64,000 nt of DNA from Virgibacillus_P tibetensis (lineage in GTDB: Bacteria > Bacillota > Bacilli > Bacillales > Amphibacillaceae): assembly GCF_036026595.1 (NCBI RefSeq), contig NZ_JARZFX010000011.1:35422-99421 (forward strand). The letters run 5' to 3'. A program made the position numbers and the translations under genes. The notes beneath the pieces were generated by a model. That model made no database searches, had not been told where the DNA came from, and saw only the letters and a program-made list of their open reading frames with translations. Positions 8,386 to 17,300 of the stretch are shown in pieces (position 1 is the first letter of the stretch; each line of letters opens with the position of its first letter).

Positions 8386-9024
8386 TCAATCTATAAACTT
8401 TATCGTAGTAAAGCCTTCTTCCACAGTAATACGGCTTACTAATGAGACTATGAACAAAATACCTGTTCCAATGATTAATGCCATGATATTACCTGTCTGT
8501 AGATATGCTACAGAGCCTAATAAAACAAATCCTAAAAACCAAATGTAGACCACTAACACTTTGAAGATATGTTTAATAGATTTTGGCCGAATCCATAATT
8601 TATCTTTTTGTAGTGTTTCAAGTTCAACCACATCATAAAGTTCCTTTTTTCGCTTATGGCTGATGGAAAGATACAGTACAGCCACTAGTATTAACAACAA
8701 AACTAGTAGCATTGTGCTGGCTACCGGAGTCATTGAGATATTAAAGTATTCCATTAAAGGTGCTAATAGAATTCCAATTAGGTAGGCAATTCCTGCTAAT
8801 GAGATCAGCACGGAGCTGCCCGTTTTTTCTCTTTTCGGCTCCTTCAATTGCTCCACAATGGCCGGATCATCAACTTTAAATACGGTGCTGGGCAACACCC
8901 AGAAAAGGAAGGGAAATACAATCTTCCAAAAAGATCGCTCCATATCCAGGATGTACTGTTCACCATTAATAATTAAAATTCGATACCGAATATTATCCTT
9001 TAAGCGTTGGACTTCGCAGTTCAT
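8386..9024 (-). CDS. DUF443 (TsaI-type) immunity-like protein, array member 3
   Basis: A 212-residue protein starting at the ATG at 9024 (GGGAGATC 5 nt upstream) rather than the in-frame ATG at 9039, because all intact copies begin MNCEVQ. It has five membrane segments. Between the first two segments a basic cytoplasmic-type loop (VEQLKEPKREKTGSS) varies between copies, as do the last two membrane segments. A likely immunity protein against a TspA-like depolarising toxin; specificity unknown. Confidence 0.85.
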   Translation of the reverse strand: MNCEVQRLKDNIRYRILIINGEQYILDMERSFWKIVFPFLFWVLPSTVFKVDDPAIVEQLKEPKREKTGSSVLISLAGIAYLIGILLAPLMEYFNISMTPVASTMLLVLLLILVAVLYLSISHKRKKELYDVVELETLQKDKLWIRPKSIKHIFKVLVVYIWFLGFVLLGSVAYLQTGNIMALIIGTGILFIVSLVSRITVEEGFTTIKFID

Positions 9025-9039
9025 TAAATGATCTCCCAT

Positions 9040-9139
9040 TCTTAAACTTGCATTAAAACTCGTTAAGTAAGCACATGAATCTTTCTCAAGTTTTATGAAT
9101 TCTATGGATATTATTCTTACTGTAACCTATCTGCACTTT
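9040..9139. repeat. Tandem spacer repeat, copy 2
   Basis: Second copy of the 100-bp spacer described at 8286-8385; a handful of substitutions separate them. Confidence 0.85.
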
Positions 9140-9778
9140 TCATTTTAAAAACTTCACTGTAGTATGGCCTTCCTCCACAGTAATACGGCATGCTAATAAA
9201 ATACCAAACAATAAACCAGATGCAACGATTAATACCATGAGATTCCGTGTTTGTATATATCCCAGAAAAAAGAATACATCAAGCATGATTAGCCAAGTAT
9301 ATGCTGCCAATAACTTGAAAACCTGCTTGTTTGACCTTGGTCGAATCCGTACTACATGTTTTGATAATTGCTCAAGTATAACAACGTTTTCTAATTTCTT
9401 TTTACGCTTATGGCTGATAGATAAATACAATAAAGCCACGAGTAGTAAAGCAATAAATAGAAGTAGAATATTGACCAGAGGAGACACCGATATTTCAAAA
9501 TAATTCATTAATGGAGTTAAAAGGATACCGAGTACATACGCAAACCCCGCTAAAAACACCAGCTGTGAACTGCCTGCCTTTTCATTTTTCGATTCCTTTA
9601 ATTGTTCTATGATAGCCGGATCATTAACTTTAAAAATGGTACTAGGGACTATCCAAACGAAAAACGGAAATAAAATCTTCCAAAAGGATCGCTCCATATC
9701 CAGGATGTATTGTTCGCCATTAATAATTAAGATTCGATACCGAATATAATTCTCTAAGTGTTGTACTTCGCAGTTCAT
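9140..9778 (-). CDS. DUF443 (TsaI-type) immunity-like protein, array member 4
   Basis: A 212-residue five-TM paralogue. The start at 9778 (MNCEVQHLENYIRYRIL) has GGGGATT about 6 nt upstream; an upstream in-frame ATG at 9808 is not conserved in the family. It keeps the ILDMERSFWKI motif and the C-terminal RITVEEGHTTVKF tail. Its first membrane segment and loop (VWIVPSTIFKVNDPAIIEQ) differ from those of members 1 and 6, indicating diversification. Confidence 0.85.
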   Translation of the reverse strand: MNCEVQHLENYIRYRILIINGEQYILDMERSFWKILFPFFVWIVPSTIFKVNDPAIIEQLKESKNEKAGSSQLVFLAGFAYVLGILLTPLMNYFEISVSPLVNILLLFIALLLVALLYLSISHKRKKKLENVVILEQLSKHVVRIRPRSNKQVFKLLAAYTWLIMLDVFFFLGYIQTRNLMVLIVASGLLFGILLACRITVEEGHTTVKFLK

Positions 9779-9896
9779 TAAATAATCCCCTATTCCCATA
9801 CTTACCAATTACCCAATCTACCAGTATCAGTTGTAAGATTTTTATCATCCAAGCTTGTAATCTTTTAAATCTGTCCTGCTCTTTAACATAGTTCTT

Positions 9897-10535
9897 TCAA
9901 TCTTTAAATTTCACCGTGGTATGGCCTTGTTCTACAGTAACACGGCTGACTAATAAGATAGGAAATAACATAATAGATCCAAAGATTAACAACATAATCT
10001 TGCGACTCTCAATAAATGCATAAAAAGCTACTAGGGTTAATACTAAAAACCATAAATAAACTAATGAAACTTTAATAATATGTTTGATTGACCTTGGTCT
10101 TAACCATAATATAATCTGTTGTAATTCCTCAATTTCAACAGTGCCATCTAGTTTTCTTTTTCGATTGTGACTAATCAAGAAATATATTAAACCTACTAGT
10201 AATAAAGTAAGGATAAGAAGTATGGTATTAACTAACGGAGAACTTGGTATTTCAAAATAATCCATTAAAGGAGCTAATAGGATAGTAATCGCATAAGCAA
10301 TTCCTCCCAATGACAGAGCCATCGAACTACCCATTTTTTCTTTTTTTGGTTCCTTTAACTTCTCCACAATGGCCGGATCGTTAACTTTAAATACGGGACT
10401 AGGCAACAGCCAAAAGAGGAAGGGAAATACAATCTTCCAAATAGACCGCTCCATATCCAAGATGGATTGCTCGCCGTTTATTATCAAAATTCGATAACGT
10501 ATATTCTTTTCTAAATGTTGTACCTCGCAGTTCAT
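9897..10535 (-). CDS. DUF443 (TsaI-type) immunity-like protein, array member 5
   Basis: A 212-residue paralogue starting at 10535 with AAGGGAGA about 7 nt upstream. It is among the most divergent copies: the conserved QYILDMERSFWKI is QSILDMERSIWKI, and the fourth and fifth membrane segments (LVYLWFLVLTLVAFYAF) are unlike the others. A decayed toxin-gene tail lies just upstream (10576-10635), suggesting this copy was once paired with its own toxin. Confidence 0.85.
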   Translation of the reverse strand: MNCEVQHLEKNIRYRILIINGEQSILDMERSIWKIVFPFLFWLLPSPVFKVNDPAIVEKLKEPKKEKMGSSMALSLGGIAYAITILLAPLMDYFEIPSSPLVNTILLILTLLLVGLIYFLISHNRKRKLDGTVEIEELQQIILWLRPRSIKHIIKVSLVYLWFLVLTLVAFYAFIESRKIMLLIFGSIMLFPILLVSRVTVEQGHTTVKFKD

Positions 10536-10575
10536 GAACCAATCTCCCTTTTCCAAATAAAACAATTAAACCTCG

Positions 10576-10635
10576 TTAAGAAAGAAGGTTAATCCAGTCA
10601 AGGACCTGTAATGGCCTCGCAGATACTATCTGAGA
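10576..10635 (-). pseudogene. Decayed 3' end of an LXG/TspA-like toxin gene
   Basis: On the minus strand this spacer reads D-S-I-C-E-A-I-T-G, then a 2-nt deletion, then L-D-W-I-N-L-L-S-stop. The intact toxin at 11421 ends D-T-V-G-E-A-I-T-G-A-L-D-W-I-N-P-F-S-stop, and its gene also sits immediately upstream of a DUF443 gene. This is direct evidence that a second toxin gene once preceded array member 5. Confidence 0.8.
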
Positions 10636-10726
10636 AATCAGCTTCATGCCTCTTCATATCAATTAGTAACCTAGATAAGCTATCCCTCACTCCATGTGTT
10701 TTAGCATCTGTATTCTTCTTGAAGTT

Positions 10727-11380
10727 TTAAACTGCATGTTTTATATCTTTAAATTTCACTGTAGTTTGGCCTTCTTGCACTGTAACACGAGATGATAATA
10801 AATAGACAAACGTGAAACTCGATGCAGCTAATAATACTATAATATTTCCGGTTTCAATATAACCTAGGAAAGAAAATCCGATTAGTACTACAATCCAGAT
10901 ATATGCTGCTAACAGCTTGAACACCTGTTTTTTCGAATTTGGGCGAATCCATAATTCACGCCTTGATAACTTCTCTAGATGTATAACGTTTTCTAGCTTC
11001 TTCTTTCGACGATGGCTCATCGCCAAATAAAAGATAGCGACGAGGATTAAAGCAAGCACTATGAGTATCGCATTGACTAAAGGAGACAATGGTATTTCAA
11101 AATAACCCATTAAAGGAGCTAACAGAATACCGATAAAGTAGCCTATCCCTGCTAATGATGCGACCCATGAACCACCCACTTTCTCCTTATTTGGCTCTTT
11201 CAACCGTTTCACGATAGAAGAGTCCTCCACTCTAAATACCGTACTAGGAAACATCCAAACGAAAAAAGGAAAGATAATTTTCCAAAAGGACCTCTCCATA
11301 TCAAGGATGTACTGTTCCCCATTAATAGTTAAAATCCGATACCGCATATTATTCTCTAAGCGTTGTACTTCGCAGTTCAT
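10727..11380 (-). CDS. DUF443 (TsaI-type) immunity protein adjacent to the toxin, array member 6
   Basis: A 217-residue five-TM protein, the first immunity gene after the intact toxin (40 bp downstream of it), so the most likely cognate protector. AAAGGAAG lies about 11 nt before the ATG. It is most similar to array member 1 (both have RREL-WIRP, RATVQEG/RVTVQEG and PNKEKVGGSW), so the first and last copies of the array are closer to each other than to those between. By analogy with TsaI it would sit in the cytoplasmic membrane and block pore formation by the toxin's C-terminal domain. Confidence 0.88.
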   Translation of the reverse strand: MNCEVQRLENNMRYRILTINGEQYILDMERSFWKIIFPFFVWMFPSTVFRVEDSSIVKRLKEPNKEKVGGSWVASLAGIGYFIGILLAPLMGYFEIPLSPLVNAILIVLALILVAIFYLAMSHRRKKKLENVIHLEKLSRRELWIRPNSKKQVFKLLAAYIWIVVLIGFSFLGYIETGNIIVLLAASSFTFVYLLSSRVTVQEGQTTVKFKDIKHAV

Positions 11381-11420
11381 TAAATAATACTTCCTTTCCT
11401 AAATAACATATTAAAATCCT

Positions 11421-12959
11421 TTAAGAAAACGGATTAATCCAGTCAAGAGCACCTGTAATAGCTTCGCCGACAGTATCCGCAGCATCAGATACCCAACTAT
11501 TTATCGTATCAAAGCCTTTATTTAATTGTTCGCCTGCCCAATCAAGTTGTTGTCCTGCCCAATCCAAACCAGTTTGCAGTCCCCTGAAATTATTTTCATA
11601 AAAATACTCAAAAGTTATCGTTGCTGCTACTCCTATCCCTATAACGCCAGCAACTCCCCATCCTACCGGATTAGAAACAAAGAAAGCCGTAGTTGCCACA
11701 GCTCCAGTCCCGACTAACAAGGATGTTGCATTATGAGCAACCGCCTCACCTACAGTTTTATCTTTCTTTACCGTATCTTCATACATGCCATAACTAAATC
11801 CAGCGGCTGCGAAAACCGGACCTATTACTTTTCCGTATTTTAAGATCTGTCCAGCTTTATCAAGTAAATCTTTTGATGCCTTCGTCAGTGGAACTGGTTC
11901 GTCGCCTAAATACTTTGCCACATCTTTCATCGTAAGCCCTAGTCTGTCAGCGAAGATAGCGATTGCGCCAGGTGTTGCCTCCCAGCCAATCCTAGGCAGG
12001 TTATTTAATACGTATTCTGCAAAACTCTTATTACTTGCTACATATTCTTCCAGCATCTGACGTTCTTCCAGGTATTCAATAAGAACTTTATAATCATTAT
12101 TTTGTAATTGATCTGCATTCACGTTTCCGTCTGTCTTCTCAACAGATGACAGAATGGAATAGAATGTTTCTTCATCAATTTTACCATTGGCAAATTCCTT
12201 ATAGGCGAGATTGATGACTTCTTTAGACGCTGAATATTTAACATCTTTTAAAGCCGCTTCCTTTGCATCCTTCGCCTTACCTATTATCGCTTCATATCTT
12301 TCATCATTATATCCCTTCAAAATCGCTAGACCAGCAGACTTGGAATTTCCAGCATAATCCGTAAAGCGGGCACTCCCAGCTACCGCCCCTGCATTCTTAA
12401 TTGCAATCTCCAAGTGATGAAGCATTTCCTCTATTTGTGCAATCTCCGGTCTGCCTGAACTTATATAGGATTCTAAATCACTCTCCAAATCTGTTATTAC
12501 TTTTATCGTAGACTTGTGATTGCTATTGACTGACATCGTTGAGGGCTGGTTTGCACTGCTAATATCAGAGACACTCGCAATTGTCTCCCTAATAGACTCT
12601 CGTTCCTCGCTTAAAAGATCAAAATCATCTGATACAGCCCCTTCTGTATCCATTAAATAATTACTCTCTACAATTGCTGAGTCACTAGCATCCACTCTGA
12701 ATTGGAATGCATTCAGATGTTTCTTTAAATGCTCATCGAGATCGGTAAATAAGATCTCAAAAGATTTTAGTAGTGTCTTATGAAGATCATTAAAGTAATT
12801 TTTCGCTTCTTTCGCTGTTTTTCCAGAAAAGGAACGCATTGCATCCAGCCTACTAACACTTTCTTCAACATGGTTCAGACTAGACTTGAGATCTGCGACT
12901 GCTGTTTTCAAGTCGTCCGAGAGTTCAATAACCTCAGATATATCTACTTTATGCCCCAT
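11421..12959 (-). CDS. LXG T7SS effector with a TspA-like membrane-active C-terminus
   Basis: A 512-residue protein. Residues 1 to about 200 are a helical LXG-type domain starting MGHKVDISEVIELSDDL. A helical middle follows. From about residue 375 a glycine/alanine-rich hydrophobic region with glycine-zipper spacing (GPVFAAAGFSYG, LLVGTGAVATTAFF, GWGVAGVIGIGVAA) is followed by a W-rich amphipathic tail ending ALDWINPFS. There are no nuclease or ADP-ribosyltransferase motifs, so membrane permeabilisation is the likely activity, as in staphylococcal TspA. It is encoded right after two small helical partner proteins and right before DUF443 genes, matching the toxin-immunity layout. It is probably secreted by the EssC machine encoded upstream. 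The activity is inferred from architecture. Confidence 0.85.
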   Translation of the reverse strand: MGHKVDISEVIELSDDLKTAVADLKSSLNHVEESVSRLDAMRSFSGKTAKEAKNYFNDLHKTLLKSFEILFTDLDEHLKKHLNAFQFRVDASDSAIVESNYLMDTEGAVSDDFDLLSEERESIRETIASVSDISSANQPSTMSVNSNHKSTIKVITDLESDLESYISSGRPEIAQIEEMLHHLEIAIKNAGAVAGSARFTDYAGNSKSAGLAILKGYNDERYEAIIGKAKDAKEAALKDVKYSASKEVINLAYKEFANGKIDEETFYSILSSVEKTDGNVNADQLQNNDYKVLIEYLEERQMLEEYVASNKSFAEYVLNNLPRIGWEATPGAIAIFADRLGLTMKDVAKYLGDEPVPLTKASKDLLDKAGQILKYGKVIGPVFAAAGFSYGMYEDTVKKDKTVGEAVAHNATSLLVGTGAVATTAFFVSNPVGWGVAGVIGIGVAATITFEYFYENNFRGLQTGLDWAGQQLDWAGEQLNKGFDTINSWVSDAADTVGEAITGALDWINPFS

Positions 12960-12969
12960 TTGTATCCCC

Positions 12970-13278
12970 CTACGTACGTAATGGTTGCGGACCTGTTACA
13001 TCAATGTTGGATATTGCCGCGATCCTTTCGTCATTCTCTTTCATTTTCTCTCCGGTTTGTTCCAGCGTATCGATATCCGAATTCAAAAGTGTTTGGTATT
13101 TCCTAATCAATTCAATTGCTCTGATGATATGTTCCAAATCATTTGTAAATGGTTCGATATTTGTTTTATTAAAAGTACGATTTGTTTTAATACTACTTTC
13201 TATACCGGAAGCCGAAGACCTTAACCTCGAAATATTGGATTGGAATTCACCTAGATTTATGCCGACTTCTTCTATCAT
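12970..13278 (-). CDS. YwqI-position small helical T7SS partner (TIGR04197-like)
   Basis: A 102-residue helical protein, MIEEVGINLGEFQSNISRL..., of the small LXG-associated alpha-helical type that pairs with the toxin's N-terminal domain to form a secretion-competent complex. The start at 13278 is chosen because GGGAGTGA lies about 5 nt upstream and it begins 5 bp after the previous stop; the longer frame to 13314 would overlap the preceding gene by 31 bp. No W-x-G motif is visible. It is part of the ywqH-ywqI-LXG-style operon. Family assignment is from pattern and context. Confidence 0.75.
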   Translation of the reverse strand: MIEEVGINLGEFQSNISRLRSSASGIESSIKTNRTFNKTNIEPFTNDLEHIIRAIELIRKYQTLLNSDIDTLEQTGEKMKENDERIAAISNIDVTGPQPLRT

Positions 13279-13283
13279 CAATA

Positions 13284-13697
13284 TCACTCCCTTTGTGCTT
13301 GAATTATTTTCCATTCAAGTGATTCAAGCGTATTTTCCAAGTTGTTTAACCCTGTTGTCCAAGTAGCTTTTTCTGCTTCATACTGCTTAATATCCTGATC
13401 AATGGCATCTTTGGCATCTTCTGTGCTAGCTACAAATTTTTTCACACTTTCTTTGTAACTACTATAATTTTCCTCAAACTTATCTTCCTCTTTGCCCTTC
13501 CATCTCCCTGTGTCTATTATCAAGCTATTTATAGAACTTTTAAGTGTTTCCAATTCTGAAATACTTGTTGCCAGATTACTTGAAGCCTGTTGTAAGCGTG
13601 AGATCTTATATTCCACATTTGAAATATTGTTTTTCGTATCTGCCATGCCCCTTAACACTGTTTTTTTTTGACTCTGTAACTGACTAACTGCCGTCAT
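13284..13697 (-). CDS. YwqH-like (DUF5082) helical T7SS partner
   Basis: A 137-residue coiled-coil protein starting MTAVSQLQSQKKTVLRGM, with a central W-K-G (DTGRWKGKEEDKFEENY) that resembles the WXG turn, then another long helix pair. DUF5082/YwqH proteins lie first in Bacillus LXG operons and act with the toxin in secretion. AAGGAGGAG is placed ideally before the ATG, and this gene begins the effector operon that continues through the toxin and immunity genes. Confidence 0.8.
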   Translation of the reverse strand: MTAVSQLQSQKKTVLRGMADTKNNISNVEYKISRLQQASSNLATSISELETLKSSINSLIIDTGRWKGKEEDKFEENYSSYKESVKKFVASTEDAKDAIDQDIKQYEAEKATWTTGLNNLENTLESLEWKIIQAQRE

Positions 13698-13745
13698 TTG
13701 TTCTCCTCCTTACTTAGGTATTTTAATTCTTATATAGCTGATGAT

Positions 13746-14011
13746 CTAAAAACGGGAAAATAGTGCATCTGTTCTACACGTATGTTCTTCACTTTCTTCA
13801 CACTCAAGGAAAATCATATCTTCTATATTGGGTCGGTTATAAAGATTTAAGTAAATTCCACTTGCTGTCATTTTATATAATACTAGTTCCTCTTCTATAC
13901 CCGGAAGCTTGACAAGAGATTTGTGTATTCTTCTTTCTTGGCAAACGTACTAGAATATAGCCTATTAAAAGCTTCCAATACCGTTTTATGAAGCCATCCA
14001 TATTCCTCCAT
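13746..14011 (-). pseudogene. Degenerate gene fragments between essC and the effector operon
   Basis: Two partial frames in different phases are readable: one starting M-E-E-Y-G-W-L-H-K (ATG at 14011, stop after S-F-R-V) and one continuing K-L-P-G-I-E-E-E-L to a stop at 13746. They overlap at the sequence CAAGCTTCCGGGTATAG, so a single indel would join them. I do not recognise the protein. The region is likely a relic of a small gene lost from the T7SS island. Confidence 0.45.
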
Positions 14012-14023
14012 ATAAAGGTTACA

Positions 14024-14292
14024 TTATGCCGTTGTCTTTAAATGGCTTGAGATAACATCATTAAATGTATTACCTCGTTGATTTAATAATGTTAGGTTAA
14101 TTGCTAATGAACGTTTATCAGGTCGATATATTCTTAAAAAATAAGTCGTGACTTTAATACTTCCTGCACTAACTATCCTTTGTCGAAGCTGTTTGCAATC
14201 TTGTAATTTTGTCAGCATTGTTTCCTGGAATTACTCATTCCCTGTAATACGGTAGACCTTTGCCGTCGCAATAAACTTAGATCAGTGCTCAT
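14024..14292 (-). pseudogene. Frameshifted YwqH-like small T7SS gene immediately after essC
   Basis: TAAGGAGGATG precedes an ATG at 14292 that reads M-S-T-D-L-S-L-L-R-R-Q-R-S-T-V-L-Q-G-M-S and then hits a stop. The sense continues in another frame as M-L-T-K-L-Q-D-C-K-Q-L-R-Q-R-I-V-S-A-G down to 14024. The first part strongly resembles the N-terminus of the YwqH-like protein at 13284 (Q-S-Q-K-K-T-V-L-R-G-M). This is probably a decayed paralogue whose ribosome binding site is still perfect. Confidence 0.65.
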
Positions 14293-14306
14293 TCTTAACA
14301 TCCTCC

Positions 14307-17300
14307 TTATTCTGGTATTTTTAATTTCACATGTTGGTGGTCCATGGCGAAATAACATTCAAACGGATTCGGATATGTTTCTTGCCTTATATACGGCTGC
14401 TTGAATATGTCTTGATCACTAAGTCGCATGCTGATTAACCCTACAGTAGACTGACTTCGTACATATTTAGCTACTTGCTCAAAGCTCTGTCCGATATAAC
14501 TGTAGTCTCCACACAAAACAAAATGGATACCTACTTTTGCCCCTTGTTCGAGCAAGACGGCTATTTCATCATCACCGAGATTACTTCGTTTACAGAAATC
14601 CTCTAAGTCTGTTATTTGGACAATCCAATTTATACTATTTTCATTATTTTTTAGACGACTGTTAATTTCCGTTAGTAAATCTTCTTTTACTACAACAATT
14701 CCATTTTGCTCAGAAATATAAGCGTTCATCATTTTTCCGATTTCGACTAACTTTTGTTCACTTGTATCAATAAGCATGGTTTGGTAAGAACTGGACAAAT
14801 TCGAAATATTTTTTGCTAAGGATTGGTTCAGTTTATCGAGTCCATCTCTCCTATCACTCACTACAGTCAGATGACCATGCCTGCTAGGATTAAATGCAAC
14901 AGGTTCCACCTCTTCAAATTCGAGACCTAGTGGAAATAGATTGCTTTCTATTAACTCTTTTGTCTTTCTTTGTTTTTTAAACTGATTGAAGTCCAGAACC
15001 CCTTCAGGAATCATCGGTATCCCCTCCGGCCGCTCACCTTCCCAATGTTCATCCATTTCCTTGGCAATTTCTTGAATGGAACTGATAACCTGCAGTGCTT
15101 CTTCACCTTTTGTCGGCAGCATTGTTTGAAACAGAACTGGATCCTCTAATTTAATTAGTCCGCGTCCAGCAATTTCTTCTAATTCAATCTCTGTTCTCCC
15201 TACAATCGTGCGTACCTCTGTTGTTTCAATTAAATAAAGTGATATTTGTGTTTTGATATTTGAAATGAGTGGCATGCGCATGGCACTTTGTCTACCTGCA
15301 CTAATTACTAAATGAATGCCGATACTTGCTCCCTCACGTGCAATTTGCGTCATTAACTTCTCAAACTCATCGGAAAACTCCGCTTCCCGTACGGAATCGT
15401 AGTTATCCAGAATGATACATACATTCGGTACTGTTTCGCCGCTAGCTTTCTCATACATTTCCATATTTGCTACACCATAGTGGCTTAGTTTCTGCTTACG
15501 TTCTTTCATTTTCGTTGTTAATAAACGAAGTAGTTTACCAATTTTCTCATCCTCATCAATGAGAAGGGTGTCTGCAACATGCGGAATATTTTGCAATGGT
15601 AATAATCCATTCGTACCGAAGTCTAATAAATATAATTGCAATTGCTCAGGATTTTGCTGGCGTACTAAGTCCATTACAACCGTTTGTAAAAAGGTAGATT
15701 TCCCGTATCCCGGGCTTGAGAACACCGCAATATGACCATCTTTTGTTAGATTGAGTGTAAGAGGAGTCTGTGCCTGCAATTCTGGTTGATCCAATAGCCC
15801 AATCGTAGCCTGTAACGGCTTCTTCGGCTCCAGCCACGCTTCTTTAAAGCTGACAGGATGTAGTTCCTCTGGAAAGATTCGCTCTGGAAGCGGTGGAAGC
15901 CATGGACGTGCTAATGGATCAATTTGTTCTGCTTCTGTAAAGTCTGCAATATAATCAATTACCGCATCTAGCTCTGTTGACGCCTTCTCAATCTCTTCCT
16001 TATTTTCTAATCCACTTAAATCTTCTGTTAAAATATCATATTGACCAAGCTCATTGATCGCATAGATCGTTGTATCCACATACTCGTGATCATCTTTATC
16101 TGGAACATAGGCCGCTCCACTCCATGCGCTTTGAAATAATTCGTAGATCTCATTGTTTCCAACCTGTAAATAAGAACGTCCTGGCAAGGTAATTTCTGCT
16201 GCATCCGGTGTTTTCAATATTTCATTCGAGTCACTCTCATTTTGTACTTTTAATGCCAGCTTAAATTTGGAGTTTGACCAGATTTGGTCGTCTACCACAC
16301 CGCTTGGCTTCTGTGTTGCCAAGATTAAATGAATTCCTAGGGAACGCCCAATTCTTGCAGTTGAAACAAGCTCCTTCATGAAGTCCGGTTGCTCCGACTT
16401 TAGTTCAGCGAATTCATCGGAGATTAAGAATAAATGTGGCATCGGTTCGCTTGCTTTTCCTTGTTTAAAGAGCTTTTGATACTGGTTAATATGATTTACA
16501 TGATGTTCCCCGAAGAGCCGTTGCCTTTTTTGTAATTCGGCCTTGATCGATGCAAGCGCCCGCATCGATTGAGCACGCTCCAAGTTTGTTATTGTTCCTA
16601 GTAAATGTGGCAAATGTTTAAATAAATTCGCCATTCCTCCACCTTTATAATCAATTAGTAGAAATGCAACCTCATACGGGTGGAAATTTACTGCAAGCGA
16701 AAGAATATACGATTGAATAATTTCTGATTTTCCCGATCCAGTCGTACCAGCAACTAAACCATGGGGGCCGTGTGCTTTCTCATGTAAATTTAACTGCACA
16801 ATATCTTCTTTACCACGCAAGCCAAGTGGTACGGCGAGACTTTTATATGTCTCATTAACATTCCAGCGTTTGGATATTGCTAACTCTTCTACCTTCTCTA
16901 CACCATACATTTCTAAAAATGTGACACTTTCAGGAATCGAATTTTTTAAGTTCTGCAAATGATTAATCGGTGCTAATGCACGGGATATTTCTTCTTTATT
17001 AAAATCTTTGCGGAAATGATCAGGCGTAAAATGCTTGTTCACTAATTCCCCTTCCTCTAAAATAATCGTCCCGTTTTTAGTATCGCGAATATCGATTACC
17101 GTTTTCACATGTTCTGGTAGTGCCTGCATCACATCCTGAACAAAGACTAAAGAAACGCCCAATTCACTTGGATCTTCATTAAAAAACTCCATCACGGTAT
17201 GATCCAGAATCATTTTTTCATCGGTAACAAGTACCATATAATGTGGTGAAAAATACGTTTTCTCATGTTGACTTGTTTTTTCATTTAATATATTCTGACG

